From positions 1,836,903 through 1,900,902 of the forward strand of contig JAQFVV010012442.1 in assembly GCA_028023455.1 (NCBI GenBank): a DNA stretch of 64,000 bases. Reading direction: 5' to 3'. The first letter of the stretch is position 1. Each line of letters opens with the position of its first letter. Below are positions 10,971 through 25,005 of the stretch, piece after piece. Under the pieces are notes generated by a model that did not search any database, was not told where the DNA came from, and saw only the letters and a program-made list of their open reading frames with translations. Position numbers and translations under genes: made by a program. The stretch is from Epiperipatus broadwayi. Lineage: Eukaryota > Onychophora > Udeonychophora > Euonychophora > Peripatidae.

Positions 10971-12932
10971 GAATGGTTGATTTCACTAAAGGGGAGGACA
11001 GCTTTTATGAGAAACTGAATCTAAATTCTAATAAAAAATATTACTAAGAAAAAAAGGTTTATTATCACTTATCATTACGATTTATTTTGCTAAACAGGCT
11101 AGAAAACTGACTACAAGAAATTGTGGTGCTAGAATTATGTGAGCGAGAGAAGAAATGGCACATTTGGCCAAAAGAATTTTATTCTTCAATTTTTTTAAAG
11201 GTGGTACATGCCAGCTTCATGCTAGAGTGGTACCAAAAGAAAAAGGGTAGGCAGGAAGTTTCTATGGGCCTGATCATGCTGTAATCATACAGAGCTTCAT
11301 CTACACTAACCTGCATGTTCCAGAAGTAGACTTAGACTTGTACTATGAATAAGAACTCTAAAAGATGGGAGTTTTTGACCTCAGCATGAGATACGAGTAA
11401 ATGAAAGCAGTATATAAATGTATACCTGGAGAAGAATGACCAATGAAGATGATCATGACTCCCTGGAATGAGGTACAGGTGAATCAGATCAAAATCCTAT
11501 GTCGCTTATTAATAATTTGATATATGCCAGCAATGCTATCATAAGAATGTAAAATCTCTGAATTTAAATATTAAAGTAAAGCCATAAATGGTTTAACAAA
11601 TATGTAATAATATGCTAAAATAATGACCCATGTAAGATAAAGTCATTTATCATAAGTTAAATTATAATTAATGAAGCATGCATTGCTCCCTCTTCTTGTC
11701 AAAATATTTGGTTTAACATATAAAAAATACTAGAATTCACACACTTAAAAGTGCAAATAACAAAATAGATTTAAGTCTCCAGCCTTTTTGGTGATAATGT
11801 CAATAAAGAAATTTATTAAATTAATGGCACCAATATCAACCCCACATTGCAAAGGATTTATACATTTTGTATAAAATTACAATAAAACCTTTATTTAAAA
11901 GCATGAATTCATTTAAAATACAAACTCAACTTACGAGATATTTAGAAATAAATTACAAGAACTCATTAATTCCACCCCCCTTTCTATTGCACAGTGGCAT
12001 ATAGAAGTTCATAAGACTAGGTTTGATTGGCATTTACAACTAAAATTAAGTGAAAAATATAAAAATATTATTAAAAATAAATTATAACTGCACTAAATTA
12101 TAATGATAATAAGAAGTGTGAGTTGGATAAAAAGTTTTGTAGTTACATTAATTTGGGTAGTAGAGAATTGATACAAAAAAAAAATTAACATACTCGCAAC
12201 TTAGTGAGTTTTAAAAAAATTAAACATAAAGAAAACATTAATTTTAAAGAGTTACAAGTTAGAATTAGTTAAAATGAGTATAATGCCTTTGGTCTGGTTA
12301 CCTCATGATTCCATGAAGTACTGACAAATCTTCTGTGGCAGGTGACATTCTTTGAAGGCACAGGCACTCTTGAGTGATAGGAGCAACATCTCTGCATGAC
12401 AAAGAGTGGAGCTCAAGATGGAGGGAAGGTGGATTAGGCCACTCTTAAATTAAATAGATGTGGGGTTGGCTAGCAATGATTGACCAAACTCTGACACAAT
12501 AGATTTTTAGCCCTATTTATGTCAGTTTTTAGGTATTCAAAGAATGTTTGTTTTAATTAAACTTCTTGACTTTAATTAATTCTTAATTTACAAAAAAAAT
12601 TGCTCTACTGTTAGTAGTGTTGCAATCATGAAATAACTGTCCAAAATAAATTCAATTCAATTTCCAGATTAAAAATGGATTTGATAAAAATGTTAATAGG
12701 TAACTAAAATCAATTAGCTTTGGTTTAGATTTTACTTTCCTTAACTTTAATTTAAAATTCCTTTTAAATCATTAAAATAACTAATATTTCCACCCATTTA
12801 ATTATTACTGGATAGTTAATGACTGCATCTTTCATCTTAAATTTTCATGTAGTTTTATGGCAAAAAAATAATTACAAAGTATTAAAAATAAAAGTAAAAA
12901 AAAAATCCAAATTTAAAAGGCATAAAATTATT

Positions 12933-12938
12933 TAATAT

Positions 12939-12979
<41 letters not shown>

Positions 12980-12999
12980 TATATATATATATAATTAAA

Positions 13000-13050
<51 letters not shown>
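12933..13050. repeat. (TA)n tracts with a 16-bp inverted flank
   Basis: TAATATTTTTAATTAT (12933-12948) is followed by (TA)n, a short AATTAT island, more (TA)n, and then its exact reverse complement (12991-13006), after which a further pure TA run continues to about 13050. Confidence 0.85.
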
Positions 13051-13053
<3 letters not shown>

Positions 13054-14155
13054 GCTCCTGTAACATACATATATATCTGAGTCATATCTATAAAAGTTAA
13101 TATTTAAAATAATTAAAAAAAATTTTTATTTAAGATTTATATTTATAAATCTCATAGACACTTCTCACAAATTCACAAATATATGTATAGATTATATACA
13201 TTTTACAAAAAAAGAGCAGGATGAAATGTGGGCTGTGATAGAGCAGTGAAACTTGATCTTAAATTATTGTTGACTGTTTCATACTTCCCCACTTAAAATG
13301 ACAGATATAAATATATAAATAAATGTCTTTAATTCAAATCCATTCACAACTGAAGAACAGCCAACTTGTTTTTTTCAAAATGGTACCTATTTATTTAATA
13401 TATATTTTATCTAAAAAATGTTTATGACAGTGTCTTTTCTCTTTTGCACTAAAGGTTTCTGGACTTATATCACCATCTTCAATTATATCCTGCCCTACTG
13501 TTTCAATTGCTCCCCCATAATTTATTTCACTTGCCTGCTATAATGAGTTACCACCTATGTTATATATGTAAACTACATTTAGTTTACTCATCACCATAAT
13601 GGTTATATCTTTAACTATTTATATATAAATACAAAAAGAAAAAAAAAAATGACTACCCTATTACTTGCTTATTCACCTTCCATTATGTCTTGGCTGTTCT
13701 TCAACACCTAGAATAGACTCAAAGTTTTTACTTTTATTACATAATCATTATTATCTTTTATCTTATTTGTTTATTAATATATAAAATTTATTCATAATTA
13801 ATATTGATTCTTTACTACTACCCACTCAATACAGTTTTGAATTCAGCTTTATTAACTTCTGTGTTTTAAAGAATACCTGTTGGCAAATTTATATCAGGGT
13901 GCTATCCAACAAGGTGACACAGAATGTACAAATAAAAGCTGGGTCACTCAATTTGTATGTATAAGAAATACATATTTTGTAAGAATTGTTTCAAAAATGT
14001 GCTGATAATTACAACCTTCTTTTAAATATATATACTATATTTTTATATAAATATGACATTAAATATGATATTATTGAATGTATAAACATAAAAAATTACA
14101 ATGATTGGGTGTACAACTCAGAAAAAAATCTTACAAATATACATTATTCAGTGTT

Positions 14156-14166
14156 ATTAAAAAAAC

Positions 14167-14204
<38 letters not shown>

Positions 14205-14307
14205 TTTTTAATATATTTTTATATATAACACCCTGAAATATCCTGTATAGTGTTTTATATATATATATATATATATATAAAACACTATACAGGATATTTC
14301 AGGGTGT
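14156..14307. repeat. Double (TA)n foldback, 13-bp and 30-bp perfect arms
   Basis: Left hairpin: ATTAAAAAAACAT (14156-14168), (TA)n, exact inverse (14200-14212). Right hairpin: 30-bp arm at 14228-14257, (TA)n, exact inverse at 14278-14307. The right arm continues into unique DNA at 14308. The order is therefore L-(TA)n-L'-R'-(TA)n-R with about 15 bp between L' and R'. Open frame 13986-14228 is simply translated through this tract. Confidence 0.9.
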
Positions 14308-14361
14308 GAGAATATCAAATAGCTCCATGAATGGGCATACAAACCTGGAAAAAAAAACTAC

Positions 14362-16500
14362 TGTACCAGTCAAAAATGTATGTCCATCCAATAAAACTTA
14401 TAATCAGAGCAAAGGTACCCTGAATCCAATCATGTCCCAGACACACAGGTCAGGAGCAGTCATGAATTCTAACCTGTTTGCCCCATCCCAAACTACAACA
14501 CTATGGATAACACTTACAGTGATACCACTTAAATCCATTCTATCCCAGCCTGGTGCTCCAATGTTTTGCATGAAAACTCAACTGGTGTTGATGATGATGA
14601 GATATTGAGTGAACCCGACATATAAGTTAAAAAACATAAAATAAATATTTTGAGGAGGTTTGAACAACTGGATTAAAGTTTAAAATAGAAATATTTATTT
14701 GGATAAAATTCAAGATGACTTTTATATGTATAATCAACTTCACACCTTTAAAACTATGTTTTCATTACAAACATTTAACAAACTTGATACAATTATTTTT
14801 ATTTTAACAAATATCAATTTAGTGTAGTGGTTACAATTCTGAATGGATATTTAAAAATAGGATTTTATTCAATGTTACAAAATTAGATTTTTGTGGATAG
14901 TTTGGTGGATGTTTTATACATTTTAAAATATATATATCAAAATACAATAGAGTTTCACTGATTATACAATTTTAGTACGAAGCCATTTGCATTTGATACA
15001 TAAGTTTATTTTCATTTATAGACTTTATTTATAACAATTAAAATAAGGCTACTTTTTGATCAGTAAGTCGCTAAAACATTTATTTTACAATTTGACATTT
15101 AATGATAGAATATTGTGAAACTCTAAAATATGGGAACAGCTGACTTCACTAAAGGGGAGGGCAGCTTCATGATAATTTGGATCTAAATTCCAACAAAAAC
15201 ATATTATAAAAAGAAAAAAGTTTTATTATCATATATCATTACGATATATTTTGCTAAACAGGCTAGAAAACTAACATAAAAAATTGCAATGCTAGCATTA
15301 TGTCGGTGCAGGAGGAAATGGCACATTTGGCCAAGACAATCTCATTCTCCATTTTTTAAAGATGTTACATGCCAGCTTCATGCTCAAGTGGTACCAAAAG
15401 AAAAAGGTAGGCAGGAAGTTTCTATGGGCCTGATCATGGCATAGTCATACAGAGCTTCATCTACTCTAACCTCCATGTTCTAGAAGTAGACTTAGACTTA
15501 TATTATGAATGAGAATCCTAAAAGACAGAAGGCTTTGAATCCTCAGCATGAAATAAAGAAAATCAAAGCAGTATATAAATATATACTAGGAGAAGAATGA
15601 AAAACAAAGATGATTGTAACTTTCTGGAATTAGGTACAGGTGAATCAGATGAAAGCCCTATGTGGCTTATTAATAATTTGACATATGACAGCAATGCTAT
15701 CATAAAAATATAAAGTCACTGAATTTAAATATTAAAATAAAGCCTTAAATGGTTTAACAATTATGTAATGATATGCTAAAATAATGACCCATGTAAGTTA
15801 AAGTCATTTATCATAAGTTAAACTATAATTAATGAAGTATGCAATGCTCCCCCTTCTTGAATCAATATTTGGTTTACCATATAAAAAACTAAAATTCACA
15901 CACTTAAAAGTGCAAATAACAAAACAGATTTAAGTCCCCAGCCTTTTTCACTATGATTATCAATAAAGAAATTCATTAAATTAACAGACAACAATATCCA
16001 CTCCAGATTGCAAAGTATTTATACATGTTTGTATAAATTTATGATAAAACATTTATTTAAAAGCATGTATTCATTTAAAATACAAACCGAATCTTACGAG
16101 TTATTTAGAAATAAATTGCAAGAACTCATTAGTTCTCCCCTATCTATTCCACAGTATAATATAGAAGTTTATAAGACTAGTTCAATTGGCATTTACAAAT
16201 AAAATTAAGTAAAAAATATAAAAAATATCATTAAAAATAAATTATAACCGCACTAAATTATAAAAATAATAAGAAGTGTGAGTTGGATGAAAAGGTTTGT
16301 AGTGACAATAATTTGGATAGTAGAGAATTGATACAAAAAAAAATTAACATATTCACAACTTAGCGAGTTTTAAAAAAATTAAACATAGAGAAAATTAATT
16401 TTAAAGAGTTACAAGTTAAAATAAGTTAATACGATTATAATGTCTTTAGGCTGGTTACCTCATGATTCTATAAAGTACTGACAAATCTTCTGTGGCAGGT
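14362..16500. repeat. Long direct repeat, unit B
   Basis: Diverged second copy (2139 bp) of 9648-12343. Homology ends with CTGTGGCAGGT at 16500, and 26 bp before that end an open frame starts that continues as the Gag-like remnant. Many substitutions and small indels separate A and B, so the duplication is old compared with the LTR element at 4004-9289. ORFs at 14306-14608 and 16008-16202 are not kept open in unit A. Confidence 0.8.
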
Positions 16501-17397
16501 TTAGAAGAAATCCCGGTTTCATTAAAAAACCATCAAAGTGTAGAAGAAATAGAAACAGAGACACAGATGATGATGAAGATGTTGATGAAGTTGGTAATAA
16601 AAATAAAGGAGGAAATTAGTGAAATCAAGCAGAGCCAGAAGGTTATGAATGAAAAAATTAGTGAGGTTAAGCAGGGCCAAAGGCCAATAAAGGAAGAAAT
16701 GATTAGGGAAATGAGAAGAGAAATAATGGTAAAAGTAGAGAAGAATCAGGAGGCTATAAAAACTATGGAAAATGAATTGAAAAATGAAACTTAGGAAGTG
16801 GAAAGTGTAAAAGAAGATCTAAAAGAAATGAAAGATCAGTTAGAACAGGATAGCATTAGGTCTGTTAACATAGAAATGAAAGTAGGGTTTGTAAAGGAAA
16901 ATCTAAAAAGAGCAATTCATAATAGATTGAAAAACCAAACTACGTTTAAAGCTAACGTTCAACAAACGTGTCCAGTTATGATGAAAGGGTTTGAATACAA
17001 GATAGTTGTGTTGGAAAATGAGTATAGTAACTCAAAAAGAAAAATGCAGAAAGAAAACACCAGCAGATTCTGAGAAAAACAATTTTCTATTGAAATATTT
17101 AAAGCAGAAGTGGGAGAAAGCCGCTTAAGTCAACTGGAAAGTCTTGATAACTTGTTTCACGTCCACGATTGGTCCAATGATGATAAAGTTGCACTCCCCA
17201 GTAGCCATCTACAGAAAATGACATTGAAGGCACACATATTAAACCATATATTTAGGGTTGCAGATGTGTCCTTCTGAGGACATTCTGGAGTGAACCCCAA
17301 TGAGATGAAATACTTTACAAGATATCCCAAGAGAGGTATCATGTTAACTATGGCAAAATGCATGCACAGTTTTTCTTTAGGCAGATTGCAAAATTGA
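16474..17397 (+). pseudogene. Decayed coiled-coil/Gag-like retroelement ORF
   Basis: One reading frame runs from a stop at 16471 to a stop at 17395 with only three internal stops (16792, 17071, 17275) in strongly AT-rich DNA, so it was coding in the past. The first two thirds are highly charged (Glu/Lys/Met/Gln) with heptad-like spacing, including two similar copies of an EISEIKQSQK/KISEVKQGQR motif, typical of a coiled coil. Around 17129-17220 the text LDNLFHVHDWSNDDKVALP resembles the part of Ty3/gypsy capsid that reads W-x-(N/D)-x-(D/E)-K-A...L. No zinc knuckle, protease or reverse transcriptase follows. There is no clear start Met: the frame enters from the end of repeat unit B, which could be its former leader. 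Assignment to Ty3/gypsy Gag is tentative; an unrelated coiled-coil gene fragment is the main alternative. Confidence 0.5.
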
Positions 17398-18870
17398 TGT
17401 CTCTGACTGCATTTCCTCCATTGTAGGATCAGATAATATAGACCATCTGTCATAATATTCCACCTACTGTAGAGCAAATCATGATGAGTAACGGTAATCG
17501 GTCAATTGAGGAAATGGCTGAATTTTTAACTCAAATAAAATATGGCAACATAATAAAAGAACCCCATGAATAGATATATTAGGGTAGACCATCAAGGTGA
17601 TCAAACATCCCATAGTCAGTCATTTTCCTTTGTCTTTTTTTTTTGAAAAAAAAGATATCAGGATTTGTTACACAGATTATGAGAATGAAGAAACATTTAA
17701 AATGAATTATTGTTTTGTGTGTGAGGCAAATACTCAGTCAGGTTACTTGAAATGTTTAAAATGTTTATAGTTTAAAAAGAAAAGTGCACAGGCATTCTTT
17801 TTTTTTCATCAGAGCATGATCAGGCAGTTGTGAGGGAGCAGTCCGTGTCAGTCATTGTTTAAAACAAAAAAAAAGTAATAAATCAATAAAACTAACTTTC
17901 AGTGATCAAATTTAAATCTAAAGTCATTTAAAAATTATTTAAAAAAGTATGTGTATTAATACACATACTCATTTGTGTTTAAAATATTTTTTATTCATTG
18001 ATTTTAAAATAGTTTTTGTTACTGCATTTTTACTTTTTTTATCACATTGATTAAAAACAAGGAAACAGGTTGATCACATTCCTGTTGCTTATTTTTATCA
18101 GTTCTAATTTAATTCTAAGATGCACATATTTATTTTTTATATTGTTGTTTGAGTTAAAATAATCCCTTCTTGGAATTCCTAAATTAGATTGAGTGGTAGA
18201 TTAAGATTTGCCCTGCCCTCAGGGGTAGAATGCAAAACAAAAACAAGTTTTTACAGAAAATATAGTGTGGGCAAAAATAACCCAAAATTTTCATGCATCA
18301 TTTTAGATAGCCTTGACCAAGCTAATACTCCATCAAAGGATTGGTTCAGCTTATTATACATTCTGATTAACCTCATTCCATATTTGCAATTTGGAGATTT
18401 AATTTCTTTAAAAGCAAAATTTGTAGTTATTAGAAACAATTTCACTTTCGCCAAGATGTTAAAATACACTGCTATATGTCTTGTAAACAACATAATGCAT
18501 TGCTGAGTTAAATAAGGATGAACCTCGGACTCTAAACTGTTCTTTTGTAATGCCATAAATCTCTAACATAAACCGAATTCCCAATATGTCTCTATCTTGC
18601 CGCTGACAAAATACCTCAAAGATGAACTATTATTAAAAGTGCACACTCTTCAGAAAACTACTGAACTCTACTTTACCATAAGGTAAGCTTTTTCATATTC
18701 TTGTCAGGGTAAATAAAATGCTTTTAATTAAATCTCCATTCAATCTAATGATAAGTGTGATATATAAAGTTGTATTAATTATTTTAATTATTTAATCTAA
18801 TATTTATTATCTGTATTTCCATTTACTAGTATTTATAGTGTGTCTTGGAATCTTAGTTTTAAGATTCTAA
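17398..18870. other. Non-coding AT-rich DNA
   Basis: No recognisable gene. Overlapping open frames on both strands at 18189-18556 are each about 100 codons but match no family I recognise, lack conserved motifs and cover the same bases in opposite senses, so at most one could be real. Poly-T and poly-A runs occur near 17640 and 17868. Confidence 0.5.
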
Positions 18871-19200
18871 GTTTGTTGTGAATTTTCATTTATCAAGAGT
18901 GTGTGGAGAGTGTATATTTTTATATATCTAATTATTTCACCAACTATTGCTAAATGCTTTGGCACTTTTCCTAATTTTTATTTATTCTCCTGCCCTTAGT
19001 TGTTATGGTAAAATAATTAATTTTAAACATGTATAGTTTGTTGTGAATTTTGATTTATCAGAGAGTGTGTGGTGAGTGTATATTTTTATATATCTAATTA
19101 TTTCACCAACAATTGCTAAATGCTTTGGCAGTTTTCCTAATTTTTATTTACTCACCTGCCCTTAGTTGTTATGGTAAAATAATTAATTTTAAACACATAT
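18871..19200. repeat. Tandem duplication, 2 x 165 bp
   Basis: GTTTGTTGTGAATTTT begins both 18871 and 19036, and the two units then match with few changes through CTTAGTTGTTATGGTAAAAT to ATTTTAAACA near their ends. It is non-coding. Confidence 0.9.
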
Positions 19201-20049
19201 AGTTTGCACTTTTTGCAAACAACAAAATATTTTGGTTGACTATTTATCAGGTTCTTTGTTCTGGGTTTTTGAAAGTAAAGATTTCTTTCTAGATTATGTA
19301 AGATCATAATCAAATAATTTTTTTTGCTATTTTGCATTGAAATCAATCACATTTGATTTAAAAGTAGTATTACACACAGAAGTCCTGTGCCATTATAATG
19401 TCAGTAGTTAGAATGCTACTGATCAATCATCCATGCTGGTTTCATTGATTTCCTACAAGACCATAACTGTTTTCATATCTCTGAATCAGGAAACAAGAGT
19501 TGCTGTTTTTGTAATTTTATAAATTACCAACAGGAAGATATTATCCTATTCATTTCTTTAATTTTTACGTGAGAGAATTTTGTTGCCAAGGCATTTAATA
19601 TTTTTTATGTTTACCATACTTATGTGCACTCCCTGATAAATATCTGTATTCAAATCTAAGTCACTTTTGTATTCATGGCTAGATTGCTTTATTCTACTGT
19701 AAAATTTTCAAATTATTTAAGCTCTTAATAAAATTTACAAATTGTTTAAATTTATTTGGCTGACATGTGTCTTGGTACTTTTATTTATCAATTGTCTAAA
19801 CAATCCATAAGATCTCTTGTTTCTCCCTGAATTTTGTTTGGGGCATTCAGGTTCACATCCTATCCACCCTTAAAATAAATGTCTAGTTCTGATTTTTGGA
19901 CTAGTGGTGCCCTTATGGTCAGTATATGTGAATCCCAAATCTTTCATCTGTTACTATATATATATATATATTCTAACCTCCCCCCTCCCCACCGCTCTCG
20001 TCCATCCTCTCCAAAAATTTATATATACTGTTTAAAATTTCCGGGTTCT
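19201..20049. other. Non-coding AT-rich DNA
   Basis: Nothing recognised. A short (TA)n run at about 19955-19971 is followed by a C-rich patch (about 19977-20013), the most pyrimidine-rich stretch in this part of the window. Confidence 0.5.
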
Positions 20050-23000
20050 AGCTCAGTTTAACAAATAAATAAATGAAATATTCCGCATTAATAAAAAGGA
20101 TTACTAGCTCTAATTTTTAAAATACAAATACGGTTATATTTTTAAAATGAATTAACAAATATTTACTATTTTCATGAGACATGGAGTGACGACACGGGGA
20201 ACGAGATAGACTACATTGAGATATTATCCACATGATACTATCTCAATGGCATAAGAACACTATTCCCCTTTTTACTATATTAAATAACTAACTCATAGTA
20301 TTCTTACGACTTTCTCAGCTCTTTTTACTATGATTAAAATAATAATCATCTATTATATTCTTCATAATAAGAATCTAGCTCAATTAAATAAAAATGAAGA
20401 AAATAAATAAAATAAATAAAATAACATAAATCTCAGGTTCATAAATTGTACTCTAACTGATTTAAAATTGCGGTAGTAAACTATGAAAAGGGAATTTTAT
20501 GTCATAATTCACCACGCAGTAACTAACAATAATAAATAATAATAATAACAACAATAGTATAATATAATCTTATTACTTCCTAAATGAAATAAATAAATAC
20601 GTATGTGGTATTATTTCAATAATCTGACAACAGAATACATGTGGCAACATTAGCATATAAGTTAATGTAATATTGTGGCAACCAACTTATGACCAATAAA
20701 TGATATAATTATGATCTTTTAATTTTAAACATACAAATAAATTTTTAAAATTATTATAACACTTTTATGTTTACCCTTTTGTGCAAAATTATATGTCTGT
20801 TTCAATTATAAATGTATTGTGATATCATGCATCCATGTGCAGAAATAACAACGAAGACACAAAACTTTAAAATAAATTTACAACAAAGTTTATTAATAAC
20901 ATCAATAAATAACAATATTTACATTATGTACATTGGATATCCTTACTCTCCTATCACAAAATTATTTTACTAGTTTATAAAATGAAAATCAAACTTCTAT
21001 TTATTTTCCTAGTTAACTCTTATCTTTTAAATACTTAAGAAAATACAGTATTATTATTATTGGATTTCTTATTATGTTTCGCTTGTTATAAAATGAATTT
21101 CTTATCGGATTATCATTAACACTTTGTATCCCTACTATTATTAAAAATTATATTTTTAATTTTACAAATTACATTCGTAGTAAACATTCTACAAAAATAA
21201 TAAAATTCTAGTTTTATATTAGTAATATGAAATCCTATAAATTCAAAGACATTCTTCTACATTTGGTATTAAGTTTTATAGTTCATTATCCGATGTTTAT
21301 TAATCTAATATACTCATTCAAGCCTTACTTCGGATGATATACTTACAACTATTAACATACCATGCACAAGTATATGTTTATTACACACTATTGAATTATT
21401 TTCTTAATAAATATGCAATATTTATTTTCTAAATATTATTTAAAACATTAAAATTTCATTATCACTTTTAAAATAAAAAACTTTGTTTAGATTTCTCTTT
21501 AAAAATCTTATATTCATTTCCGAATTAATTTATAACTGTATTATCTGATTCTTTCTCTCTTTATGATATTTTGTACTTTCACTTTTAAAATTACACAATT
21601 CTAAACATTCCAGCAAATAAATTATTCTTACATAAACGATAACATATCTTCAATTCTATTTTATTCATTATTTCTTTGAAAATATCTTTCTGACGATGCA
21701 GACTCACGAAACAAGGATAGCGAAAATAGATGCACAGGATCAAAAATATAACTAGAATATTATCCTTCATAAACCTTGACAATAATGGCACAGTGAATTT
21801 AAAGACACTATAGAGGAGTGACCTTTGTCTGTCTACCAACCTCTATTATAGGAGTGATGCTAAAGCTATTTCTTCAGTTTTTTATAACATCAAAAAGTTT
21901 AAAAATACGCAAAAACACTGTCCAAACTATATGTGTTCAGTGATAGGGCTTAGTTAGCTATACTGAAATCACACAAACTAACTATGATCCAAATACTTTA
22001 TTTTTCCTATTTCTTAACAAAACATCATCTTGGTTTCCTCTCCTCCAGTACTACCAAGTCACTATCCGATCTTATTTCTCATGATTTTTCTATACAGTAC
22101 ATCGACAAATTCCTATCTGCATTTCTAACAATAATAAAATTCATTTTATTTCAAAACTATTCCGCTGTTCTTTAAGAAAATCTTTTACTACTTTCCTCGT
22201 ATATTTATCATATATAAACTATTTTAAAATATCTGAATACTTTATTACATGAAAGTTCAAAAGAATCACACAATTGTTCTGATATCTTATATTATTAATT
22301 ATATTTTAAATAACTTATTGCATGCATATTTAAAATTACTCCTATCTCATAATATGTTTAATGTTGTATAAAATGTGTACATAGAATTTAAACTTTCACA
22401 CATCATTCTTAATCAATAGATGATCTAAAATACATTATGCATTATAAATAAATATCAAAATTACCAAAACGATCTTTATCTTCTCGATCGTGTTCTGTAG
22501 GCTTCACCATCCCATTGATTCTTGTAGATATACGACTTCCATACATACTCTTTATTTTTAAAACAATATTTCTATCATTCTATTAAGCTATTATATTTAA
22601 TTTTTTAATATTACTAAAATTATGTTTATATGTTTTCCCTAATCTCACATAGCATTTTATATTTAAAATAAATTAGCAAAAAATATTTAAATTATATTTA
22701 CGATACTTCTTCATCAAACTTTCTTGAACCGTTCATATTAAAGCTAAAAAAAAAATATTTTATTTCTTCTTCAGTCACTTAATGTTCTATTTTAAAGTAA
22801 AACAATTACTACTCTGTTTAATAAATATTCATAGACGACAATCCTTGGTTTTCACAATATTGTATACAATTATTAATTCATGATATTCTCTTCTACTATT
22901 GTCTGCTAGTATTTTCCCGCGCGACTTTTCCGATGCATCTTCTAGGTACTTTTTATTTAAATATTCATAAAATTTTCTATTTCCATGGATCCATTTTCAT

Positions 23001-24328
23001 TAAGTAATTTAATTTTATATTTTTTTAAATCAAGCATTTTTTCCATTGAATACTTTATAATATTTTTTTAATTAGATAAAGTTTTCGGCTCCTTTCCATA
23101 AAATACATAATAGCACTTTCATATTCTTCTTTACTTTTTTTTACTTTAAAATTCTGGAACTATATTTTTGTAATGTCTCTTTTTAAAAGATAAATAATCT
23201 TTCTTCATTATACATTTACATAATTTTTCTTTATAATAAAAACGCATATTAAATTTTCCCATAGAGAAGAATAAAATAACTTCAAAGTAGCCTTATAAAT
23301 TTGTGCGTCATAATTTTTTCCTGACGGCAAGTAACTTCTCTTTTAAATTTTCATATAGCATCCCAATTATGTTTCTCTGAGTTATAATAATAATAAGTTT
23401 CTGGTTGAGCATAAATAAAGCTGTATTAAAGCAATTTTCAATTATTTTTCCCTTAGCAATATTTTTAGGTATTTTTCCTTGTACTTCCATTTTACTGTAG
23501 GCTTTTGGTTAAACTTGAATAAAATTCCCTGGTAAGATAACTTTTAAAATTAGCAATCCATGTCGAGGCAGTCAAAATATATTATATGTTACAAAAGAAC
23601 TTTTAAAATAAATACAAAATTTTAAATTTATATCACTTTTCCAGCTACGGTGTTATCAGCTAAAAAATATGTTACTTTCTCTTTCACTTTCACATTACTT
23701 CTCCTCCCGCTCTGTATAATTCTTATATTTTGTCTGCTAATTTACCTCCGTTGATTGGTTAATGACCTTTTAGCGCGAACAAATTTACACATTTTAGTTA
23801 TATAACAGATTAGACTTTTTAAAATAAGAATTGATGACGTAATGTCTCAAAATATTATTTAGACTAGTATTTTTAAATTCAATTTTAATTTTACCAAAAT
23901 CATTTAAACTTTTAAAACAATTATTAAAATAATATTTAATATTTTAACCTTTACTTTAAGGATCGATGGCAATTATATCTAGTTTCAAATTCACAAACCT
24001 TATTATTATTTTAACAAGCGTGTGTGTGAAGGTATATAATATACAGTCACGTTATTACTAACTTTATCAGATGATTTTTAATTTACGTTTCGGTCTAAAT
24101 TACCAAAAACTGATACATTTTTATAAAAATTTGGAAAATAATTTTAAAATGTTGAACTAAATATAATTCTCACCATCTTAAAGTTTATTTTAAAATACAC
24201 TCTATTTAAATTGTACTATAAAATCTAATTATCCTACTATTATTTATACATCATACAAATATAACTTAAAATTTAAAATTTTTTTAGTAATTGGCCTTTC
24301 TACCTTATTATGACCTACAGATAAGGGC

Positions 24329-24331
<3 letters not shown>
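20050..24331 (-). mobile_element. Compositionally distinct block, possible old LTR-type element
   Basis: Between a C-rich patch and the (TA)n at 24332 the plus strand changes character: G becomes scarce and C more common, with scattered CpG and no simple repeats for 4 kb. On the minus strand, near 23790-23660, there is ACCAATCAACGG followed by a purine-rich stretch, promoter-like in style. Near 20840-20910 the minus strand carries AATAAACTTTGTTGT, a possible poly(A) signal. No second copy is present in the window, no termini were found, and frames such as 21591-21839 (minus) are unrecognised. It may equally be ordinary intergenic DNA with strand skew. Confidence 0.25.

Positions 24332-24359
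<28 letters not shown>
24332..24359. repeat. (TA)14 microsatellite
   Basis: Pure TA run bordering the compositionally distinct block on its right side. Confidence 0.95.
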
Positions 24360-24828
24360 TCACTTTCCCAAATGTTAGGTTTTTTAGCAAGCAATATGCA
24401 GTTGATTACTCCAAATTTCATAATTAAATATCATATTATCATTATTTAGTAAAATGTTAATAAAAATAATAAATACAATAATGATATTTATAACACTTTT
24501 AGTAACAATAGAGAGAATTAGAATAAAGCAATTAGTAAGAATTATGTACTAATTCTTTGCTCAGAAAATATTACACAGATAAAATAAAATAAGATTAAAA
24601 TCTGTGATAATATATCATCTTGTGAAAATCAACTCTATCATTGGTGAGTTGAAAATATCTTTATTTGTTATTTCATTACAATCTTCTGTTTAATTTATAT
24701 TTTATATTTCTGTATTGAACGATTTAAAAGTTAGATTCTTTTTTTAATTTACATAAGCTATTCAATGCGTGTAAATATTTTAAGAGACTTATGTTCAAGT
24801 TATATAAAAATCCCAGTTTAAACTACAT

Positions 24829-25005
<177 letters not shown>

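Larger units (their letters stand above)
9648..12343. repeat. Long direct repeat, unit A
   Basis: This ~2.7-kb stretch is collinear with 14362-16500 (unit B). Both start TGTACCAGT and end CTGTGGCAGGT, and blocks such as TTGCTAAACAGGCTAGAAAA and ATGCCAGCTTCATGCT match along the whole length. The extra length of A comes from a ~480-bp insertion (about 10205-10690) and longer microsatellites. No frame is conserved between the copies. Because unit B runs straight into a decayed Gag-like frame, the unit may be the 5' non-coding part or LTR of an old retroelement; that is an inference. Confidence 0.8.
12344..14361. other. Spacer between repeat units A and B
   Basis: About 2 kb of AT-rich DNA with no recognisable gene. 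It contains (TA)n foldbacks listed separately. The first ~100 bp after unit A (12344-12445) are less AT-rich but hold no recognisable domain. Confidence 0.6.

Noticed and set aside
17157-17477. 106-codon minus-strand ORF
   Set aside because: It overlaps the decayed Gag-like frame in antisense and is best explained as its shadow.
18189-18556. Overlapping ~100-codon ORFs on both strands
   Set aside because: No domain, no matching neighbour, and both strands are open across the same bases; chance or an unrecognised relic. I could not support a call.
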